Part shown: positions 10,299 to 16,567 of the stretch, in pieces
Layout of the letters: every line of letters starts with the position of its first letter
Position numbering within the stretch: the first letter of the stretch is position 1
Assembly: GCA_016987375.1 (NCBI GenBank)
Contig: PJRA01000524.1
Span: 1-16,567 of the forward strand
DNA: 16,567 nucleotides
Reading direction: 5' to 3'
From: Brachionus koreanus
Lineage: Eukaryota; Rotifera; Eurotatoria; Ploima; Brachionidae
The notes under the pieces: generated by a model
Databases searched by the model: none
Told to the model about the DNA's origin: nothing
What the model saw: only the letters and a program-made list of their open reading frames with translations
Position numbers and translations under genes: made by a program

Positions 10299-13200
10299 CT
10301 AAAATGAAGTTTCGATGTGACCGTCCTCAGTAATTCGTGTGTTAGCCATCGATGAATCGTGTTTAATTAATTGTCTTATTTCTGAATCGCTTAATTCGTT
10401 GAAGTTAGTTGGCTCTTCTTTGGGTGGCTTGGGAGGTAGTGGCGGTGCTTGGCGCACATGGTCATTGTCCAGCTCATTTGAATTGTAAGCATGATATCTT
10501 TCGACCCATCTAAGATAGCATCTAGACCAAAATTTCAACATGTACATCTTGTCGCATGGTAATAGAATAGATTTTTTTCTTTCACTTTTAGACTTATTAA
10601 AATATTTGTTAATTAAAAATGGATTTGATTTTTCTAAATGTGAAAGCCAAAATTTATTATTTTCTAAAAAAATATCATTCAAATAAATTTGATCATTTTT
10701 TTGAGTATTTTTATCATTTAGTGAGTACAAGTAATCAAAAAATTCAGACATGCCATTGAAACTGAACGTAATCGAAATACCTGAGATTGAATAGTCCCAT
10801 AAATTGATCAAATAAAATTCATTGAACTCAAATTCACTTGGGTATTGGATCAAAAGTTGGAATAAACAATCAAGAAATAACAGAAACACCGGTGCTATTG
10901 ATTCTAGCTTTTTTTCTTCCTCTGTACTTGGACGTCTTTTGTGATTTGACTGAGTCTCATTTAGACGCCGATAGAAATTGTGGCCAGCCATGAACCAATC
11001 TCTTTGGATCAAGTTTTCTAGGCCCGCAATTGTTCGATACTTTGGACAAAGGCATATCTTGGTCAAGCTTGTGAGCACACAGCTAAGGTCCATGTGAGAA
11101 CGATATTCTTCGATAAACACATTGTGGTGATTTAGCGCGTTGATTATTCTAGAGGTCAAGGCCAAAATCTCCGATATATGCTTCAGCCATTTCGAGCTAT
11201 TTAATTTGCTGAGAAAGTCTTCATTTTCTTCTTGATAGTCTTCGATGCATTCTTGTTTAAAATAAAAATTTAGAATTAATAGAAACAACTTGTTTTATTA
11301 TTATTGAATAGAATAAAATCAATTTTTTTTACTATATGAACATAAATTAAATAACTTTTGATAGCTTGATTCGATTTTATGATAAGAAAATGGAACTTTA
11401 AACTTGTAAAATTCGTATTCTTGATAAAATTTATCTGAAATTTTGACACAATTTGGTTCGATTTCTTTGAGTTTTACTTCTTCATCACATATTAGTGAAT
11501 TGTAGCTAAAAAAAAAACGAAACTTTATAATCAAGTAATTAAAATTTAAATTTTGTTTAATTATTTTTTTTAAGACACAAAAACTATTTTTTGAATTAAG
11601 ACCAATTTAAAAAAAAACAAAGAAAAAAATCAGTAAATCAACAGCTAATCTTAGAGGTATTCATTAAGAAGACCTGGACTTTGAAGACGATCTTGTGTTG
11701 ATATCAAATACAAAAGCTAATATACTTCTCTAAATGTAAAATACTGTGAATAATGCTAAACCAACTGGACTTGAAATAAATGTGACCAAAGACATTGCTA
11801 ATAGACTGACGAAAGCAGTTTAGCTGTACAACAGTTTAGTGAAATCAGTATGATAGTGAATGTTGAGGGATGTTTGAATCTGACTGAAATTTTAATACAT
11901 TCCACACTTGTAACTTAATCAGAATCCTAAAAATACACTGGTTTGATACACTAACTACACTAATCCTTTATAATACGTTTTAAACACATTAAGTATAAGA
12001 TTCTTGTGAGTGTTTGATTACTTTTTTCAATTGTTCATAATAGTTGAAAAAAATTTCAAAAACATTTCTTACTTTTTTAAAATAATATCTCCTTCTTCAG
12101 GTCTATTGGCCGCAGGAGCCACAAATAAAGAGAAACTCGTGTTAGCGTCAGTAAAAGACCAAGTCTAAAGAAAAATTGTTCTTAAAAAAATTTCAAATAA
12201 TTTTTTTTTTACTGGAAATCCACTATTACAAAATGGGTTACTATTACTCAGATTTGCCAGCAGCGGTGATTGAAATTGAATAATTTGATTGTTAGAAACA
12301 TGGAACGATTTCGTAGATTTGGGAGTCGCGCTTAGAAAAGAACCAAGCTTACCAAAACGCTTGTCCTTGCCACCAACAGCCATGTTTAAATCGTTCTGAA
12401 ACTCTTGTACCAAATTTTCATTGACCACTACACGTCTTTGCTTGATAATCGCACTCACTTTAATCGGTAAGACCAAGAATGGTGAACACCTTAGAAAAAA
12501 ATTAATCCTTTGTGAGATCAACAAAACAACAAATAAAATTCAATACATGTCTATCCAAAATTTATTATCAAATTTGACAGTACATCCATTTTTAACTTGC
12601 ATGTAACTACTTAAATTACTATCCATTATCTCTTGTTGCAAATGATCATCGCTGAAGTAAGAAAGCCGATCGGATTCAATAGAATTCGATAATGATTTTT
12701 TTCTCTCAACTATTGACATAATACTTTTGAGTCTATTTCTAATGACCACTTGAGTGCTCATACTAGACAATGAATTAAAAAAGTCGGCATTTTTTTCATT
12801 TAGTTTAAAACTAATTGAAAAAAAATTTTTACATTTTACCAAAATTTCTTTAATATCATATTTAGAATCAAGCATAACTTTGAGCTTTTTGAATTTCTCT
12901 GGTGTACTGCCTTTTTTATTTTTGTTTTAAATTTAAATCAAAATATTAGAGGAAAAAAACTTGGGAAAAAATTTACAAGCCTTGATGTCATAGATGGAAG
13001 CTAAAGGAATTGATATTGTATGAGCTATTTTGTGATTAAACAAATGAAGCCTTTTATCAGCACAATAAAATGAGCTTTCTTTTATCAATTGGTCAACTAG
13101 AGGCACAAAAACAAGTCTGTAGTTGGTAAGTATGAGTCGTCCATCTTGGTAAATACTTTTGTTTCTGATATCTTTGGCCTCAAAGGAGTTGTTTAAAAAA

Positions 13201-13580
13201 GAACTTTCTGATTTAAGACATAGGACGTTCTTGATTTCTGAAATGAATTTTTCTTGCAAGTTTTCAATCGGTTCAAGGTCCGGATCGGCCAGATCGGGCA
13301 AATTCGAAGAAGATGGTATGCTGCGAAAATAGAATTGACTCTTTCCGGCCGGATCTGGCTGACTCTTAAAGGTCTGTACTGGACTGGCTCGCTCGTTATC
13401 TTCGTCCAAGAGAGATGAGTCATAGCTTTGAATATCTTGGGGCTTTGCCGTCTCTGTAGCATAGTTTAGCTCGGTCATGTATTCGTCAAGCTCGTCAAAA
13501 TTTGAATTTTTCGGCGATTCGGTTTCGATAAATTCGAAATCGTCTCCGATTTCCTCATTTTTTGCCTCGTTTGAACTCAT
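10299..13580 (-). CDS. MTMR10: myotubularin-related pseudophosphatase, MTMR10/MTMR12-like, 6 exons
   Basis: Exons on minus at 13580-12977, 12910-12547, 12489-12213, 12164-12073, 11505-11333 and 11251-10299 join with consistent phases (1, 2, 0, 2, 1) to 820 codons; human relatives have about 750-780. Seen: an acidic N-terminus, a PH-GRAM-like domain from about residue 105 to 260 (GRLILTNYRLVFVPL), then the phosphatase-like fold ending in DLSCVLTSL, PKYRTIAGLENLIQRDW and FLLFLDCLFQLL. Active myotubularins carry a Cys-x5-Arg loop (HCSDGWDRT); here the aligned stretch near 548-559 reads VFIEEYRSHMDL, so the catalytic Cys and Arg are missing. In the family, MTMR10/11/12 proteins are catalytically dead partners that position active myotubularins on phosphoinositide membranes; that role is inferred. 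The C-terminus has a proline-rich PPLPPKPPK (773-781), a likely SH3 ligand. MTMR10 and MTMR12 cannot be told apart by eye. Confidence 0.88.
11506..12072 (-). other. 567-bp intron of the MTMR gene, enlarged by a transposon relic
   Basis: This intron runs from GTAAGA at 12072 to TTTTAG at 11506 on the minus strand. The other introns of this gene are only 48-81 bp. Its extra length is largely a less AT-rich central block that reads, on the opposite strand, as a broken reverse-transcriptase fragment. Insertion of that element probably explains the size. Confidence 0.7.
11640..11890 (+). pseudogene. degenerate LINE reverse-transcriptase fragment
   Basis: On the plus strand from 11668 the frame reads EDLDFEDDLVLISNT, then after two stops at about 11731 and 11737 NTVNNAKPTGLEINVTKD. 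This is the palm-domain block of non-LTR reverse transcriptases: an LEDLDFADD-type catalytic motif followed, at the right distance, by the 'GL.IN..KT' motif. The motif's first Asp pair is kept but the Ala before it is Glu. Upstream, RGIH and a stop at about 11665 fit the usual 'rGI.W' phrase. A frameshifted continuation (MIVNVEGCLNLTE, about 11840-11885) may match the following segment. Internal stops and frameshifts mean it is dead. The phrase style suggests an RTE or L1-like clade, but that is not certain. Confidence 0.75.
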
Positions 13581-14385
13581 ATCCGCAAATCTCTTTTGAA
13601 ATTTCTAAAAATTTATTTGAATAAATAAAATAGAATTAATCATAATTTTTGTCGGCTTGCAAATCATAATTCTAAAAATTTAAGGTAAATATAAAAATGA
13701 GTTGGTTTGCTTTTATCTATTTTATTTAAAGTTATTTTTTTTATCTTTTTATAAATTTGTAACTTTGTCTAGCTTATAAAAAAAAAATTTATATTTTTTT
13801 AATTAATTAAGAATAAATTTAGTAGTCAAATATTATTAAGTTTCATCATAAATTATAATTTTTATTTACTAAGAAAAAGCAATAGGCAAATTTTGAAAAT
13901 GAGTAAAATTTCTAGTTAATTATTTACTCAGCATGACTAAAAAAATTTAAATTTAAATTTATTCTTTAATTCATATTTAAAAAAAAAAAAGTATTAATTT
14001 TCCTTTTTATTTATTTATTTGAAGCATTAAAATTAAATATAAAATATTTTTACAATTATTATTTTTTATTTTTTCATTTCTGAATGTTTGAATATTTTGA
14101 AACAGCATCAAGTTTATTTTTGTCTGAAAAAGTTTTTAAATAATTAAATGTTAAGAATAAGCATTTAAAAAAATTTAAAAAAATATTAATATTAAAAATA
14201 TTTGCTTAAACTTACAAGGCAGCGAAAAAGCAGTGAACATTGAGAATTCTGATTTTTTTGAGTTTTGTTATCTTTTTGTTAGTACATAAAAATTCGTTTA
14301 ATCTATGGACTGGAATAGAAAAATGCCAAAAGAGATTGTTGGAAAAAAAATAAAATTAAAGTAATATTTGAGTGAACAAAAAAAA

Positions 14386-14460
14386 CGACGAATAGCTCAG
14401 ATCGTAGTGATCTCACAGTACTTTAACAAAGATAGACGTTTTTGAATGACAAATTGATCG
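14386..14460 (+). repeat. tRNA-like trace, possibly the head of a degenerate SINE
   Basis: The sequence ACGAATAGCTCAGATCGTAGTGATCT looks like the 5' part of a tRNA: U8-A9, a GCTC D-stem and an A-box-like TAGCTCAGATCG at 14393-14404. A B-box-like GTTTTTGAAT at 14438-14447 sits at about the right distance. The D-stem partner, T-stem and acceptor stem pair poorly, so this is not a working tRNA. The moderately GC-rich sequence that follows to about 14690 could be the body of a tRNA-derived short interspersed element. No second copy is present in the window to confirm it. Confidence 0.3.
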
Positions 14461-15253
14461 GCTTTAGTTTTTTATTTTTATTTTTTAGTAAAAAATAAAT
14501 TGAAAAAATAAAGAAACTGGTGCAGAATGTGCTGTTCGCAGTGAAATTGATTTAATTTTGGTTCAAAAGTTCAAATGTTTAATCAAATAAAATGACCCAA
14601 GAAGGAACAAGACCAAGGCTACACTCACAATGTGAATGAAAATTGGAGCCTTATTTAAAGACTACTTAAGCAAATTTGAATTTAGCCAAGATTTAAAATA
14701 AAATTTAATATTGTTCTGTTGATTTTATTTTTATTTATTGAAATTTTTTATTTTTAGAGAAAATATTAAATAATTGGTTTTCAAAGAAAAAAAAAGATTT
14801 TTAAATTTAAATTTAGATATTTAAGAATTTTTAAAATTTGTCAGTAATTGTTAAAAAATCAAATTTTCATGAAATTTAAAAATTTCTCCTAGATTAAAAA
14901 AAAAGGTTACGCTTATCCAACAACAACCGTTAATCTTAACATTCATTTATATTTTTTATTTTATTTTGATTTTTATTCTAAACACATTTAAACAATTTTT
15001 GATCCTTTTTAGCACTTTCCAAATTTCAAAAAAAAAAGAAACTAATTGCTTTATTTATTTTTATTAAATAATTTAAATTAATTTATTATATTAATTAAAT
15101 ATGTAATTAATTGAAATATCATGTTTTGTACATTTATTTTTTTTTGTTTTATGCTCGAAATTCTTCAATTCTTACAACACTCAATTTCAATTAAATAGAC
15201 TAAAATTTAAATAGGTTGGATTTGGTTTAAAGCAACCAGACCCGTACAAATTA

Positions 15254-15397
15254 TTTCTACATTACAAATAATTATAGCCTTTAGAGAAATTGCCTAAATT
15301 GAAATTAGATTACTTAATTCGGCATTCAATTTTTTTACAAATTTTTTTTTTAAATTTAATTTACAACTCGATTTATTTAGGCAATTGATTGTAGAAA
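15254..15397. repeat. imperfect inverted repeat
   Basis: TTTCTACA (15254-15261) and AATTGCCTAAAT (15288-15299) both recur as reverse complements at 15390-15397 and 15375-15386. The left arm has extra bases between the two blocks. The arrangement could be the remnant of a small foldback or inverted-repeat transposon, or chance in AT-rich DNA. No target-site duplication is evident. Confidence 0.35.
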
Positions 15398-15611
15398 AAA
15401 AATTTAGATTAAGAAATTCGATTTGTAAAAATAATCTCCAAGTCGACCAAACTAAAATTATCAAATAGATCGACTAAAATAAAGGGAACCAATTTAAGCT
15501 TTAGAATGGTAAAAACAGCAGTCTTGTACACTGAAAATTAGACGCGAATCTTGGACTTAAAAGATGAGCGCAATTAAAAACAATAATTTAAAGCTAAAAA
15601 AAAATAGAGGC

Positions 15612-15760
15612 AAACTAAAAGCAAATTGTGGGTACACGCGGACGAGGCTTATAAGATAAGTGAAATTTGCTTTCATGGCCAAGTTGGCTCCTTGCGGGCT
15701 AAAAACCGTGTTTTTTAACTCCGACTCGGTTGCCGACTTGGCTCTGGCCGTTTGATTTTT
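15612..15760. other. GC-rich island with coding-like frames on both strands, unassigned
   Basis: About 150 bp with near-balanced base composition stands out from very AT-rich flanks. On minus it lies just after a long pyrimidine-rich tract ending in TTTTAG (about 15788), a good acceptor, and reads ATESELKNTVFSPQGANLA in an open frame. On plus an ATG at 15675 opens a 26-codon frame (MAKLAPCGLKTVFFNSDS...) ending at TGA 15753-15755. Neither matches a family I know. It might be the 3' UTR or an alternative last exon of the ankyrin gene, whose exon 3 has a possible internal donor (CTT, then GTAAAAATG), or a separate short exon. Confidence 0.3.
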
Positions 15761-15950
15761 AGAGAAAAAAAACAAATATACAGTAACTAAAATACAAAAA
15801 TGCCAAATACAAAAAATAATAAAGAAAATAAAAAATAAAATTAAACAGAATATACGCAAAGAAATGAATAAACAATTAAAATTTAAGTTCATTTCACATT
15901 CACAGCATACAAGGATTTTGATTTTTTTTTTATACAAAAATTGGACCTAA

Positions 15951-16547
15951 TCATGAGCGCATTTTTACAAGCATATACGATATTGTGTTCAAATCGTCTG
16001 GTTGAATGAAGTCGATGGCTTGGTGTCCGTCTGACGTAACAAAATTTGCATTTGCGCCACAATCAAGCAAATATCTTGTTAAATTGAAAAAAAAAAGTTA
16101 TAAAAATTTATTTTCTAAAAATTTATTAAAATTGTAATTGAAAAAAATAGATTTTTAAAATTACTTTATGACTTTGGAGTGTCCCATTAGACATGCTAGA
16201 TGTAAAAATGAATAGTTTTGCTCTTTGTCGTAAATGTAATTGACATCGAGACCATAGTCCAGCATTTGCTTTACCATTCCGAGATTTCCATTGGTTATTG
16301 CTTTAAGAAGTTCAGCTAAATGTAAAATTATGAATATAAATTTAAGCAAGAGAAAAGTGATTTTTTTTGCTTTACAGTAAGCGGGTGATAATTGTTCGTC
16401 ATCGTCGCTAAAGCTAGTTTGCGAAGAGCTTCGTGTGGAATATGCCAAGCTAAGACTACTTCCGGTCGAAGTAGAGTCTTCCAAATTGAAGTCTTTCATC
16501 GAATTAGATTTTTTGTTTACAGATAAACTAGCCATTATTTGAGCCAT
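15951..16547 (-). CDS. small ankyrin-repeat protein, 3 exons
   Basis: Exons on minus at 16547-16376, 16315-16165 and 16074-15951 join in phases 1 and 2 to 148 codons. The first 55 or so residues are Ser-rich with an acidic patch (SFSDDDEQLSP) and look disordered. Then come about two and a half ankyrin repeats: ELLKAITNGNLGMVKQMLD, FLHLACLMGHSKVIKYLLDCG and a degenerate last one (DGHQAIDFI) before the TGA. Joining exons 2 and 3 recreates the repeat consensus VIKYLLDCGANAN, which supports that junction. The first intron is exactly 60 bp and stop-free, so retention would add 20 hydrophobic residues without breaking the frame. Ankyrin repeats bind partner proteins; the partner cannot be guessed. 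The frame is open from the ATG to the window edge, so a longer N-terminus in an upstream exon is possible. Confidence 0.75.
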
Positions 16548-16567
16548 ATTGATTAACTTCTTAAAGC

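Larger units (their letters stand above)
13581..15550. other. AT-rich intergenic region, no gene recognised
   Basis: Upstream of the MTMR start codon the minus strand has a TTTTTAG at about 13605 that could be an acceptor for a 5'-UTR intron or a trans-spliced leader. Nothing else marks the promoter. The rest is long A/T tracts without open frames. Two exceptions: a less AT-rich block at about 14380-14690 that starts with a tRNA-like trace, and an imperfect inverted repeat at 15254-15397. Confidence 0.5.

Noticed and set aside
13193..13462. Second minus-strand frame within MTMR exon 1
   Set aside because: Overlaps the real frame that continues into the GRAM-like domain; no independent support.
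15765..15937. Apparent transmembrane segments upstream of the GC-rich island
   Set aside because: The hydrophobic run comes from a T-rich tract on the minus strand that looks like a polypyrimidine tract of an intron or UTR, not a coding region.

Overview
The window is eukaryotic nuclear DNA from an animal. It is very AT-rich (by eye about three quarters A+T). The genes are split by short introns, mostly 48-90 bp, with GT...AG ends and almost pure A/T bodies. The protein set (a PRAME/LRRC14-type leucine-rich protein, a kinesin-13, NDUFA12, a dead-phosphatase myotubularin and an ankyrin protein) is metazoan. The divergent proteins, AT richness and compact introns would suit a monogonont rotifer such as Brachionus, but that is a guess from style and no diagnostic marker is present.

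Layout. Position 1-853: AT-rich intergenic DNA, possibly with the last codons of a mobile-element ORF at the left edge. 854-2943 (-): LRRC14-like gene, three exons. 2944-5146: intergenic DNA with probable transposon debris (a zinc-knuckle-like relic near 3160-3201, an orphan open frame at 3587-3802) and a clear short TTAA-flanked inverted-repeat element at 4157-4381 that looks like a non-autonomous piggyBac-type transposon. 5147-7636 (-): complete kinesin-13 (KIF2A-like), five exons, 695 codons. 7637-9626: a 2-kb gap between divergent genes, with a GTGA/TG microsatellite and a candidate non-coding first exon of the kinesin gene. 9627-10103 (+): NDUFA12, two exons. 10299-13580 (-): MTMR10/12-like pseudophosphatase, six exons, 820 codons. 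Its largest intron carries an antisense, stop-broken fragment of a LINE reverse transcriptase. 13581-15950: intergenic DNA with a tRNA-like (SINE-like) trace and an unexplained GC-rich island at about 15612-15760. 15951-16547 (-): small ankyrin-repeat gene, three exons.

The genes do not form a pathway. They are ordinary housekeeping or signalling genes: microtubule depolymerisation, respiratory complex I, phosphoinositide-phosphatase scaffolding, and possibly ubiquitin-ligase/NF-kB adaptor work. All exon joins were worked out by hand from reading frame, splice dinucleotides and family similarity, and phases are consistent across every junction. I found no evidence of an undescribed biological system. 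The best leads are the TTAA miniature transposon, the reverse-transcriptase relic, and the GC-rich island near 15.7 kb.
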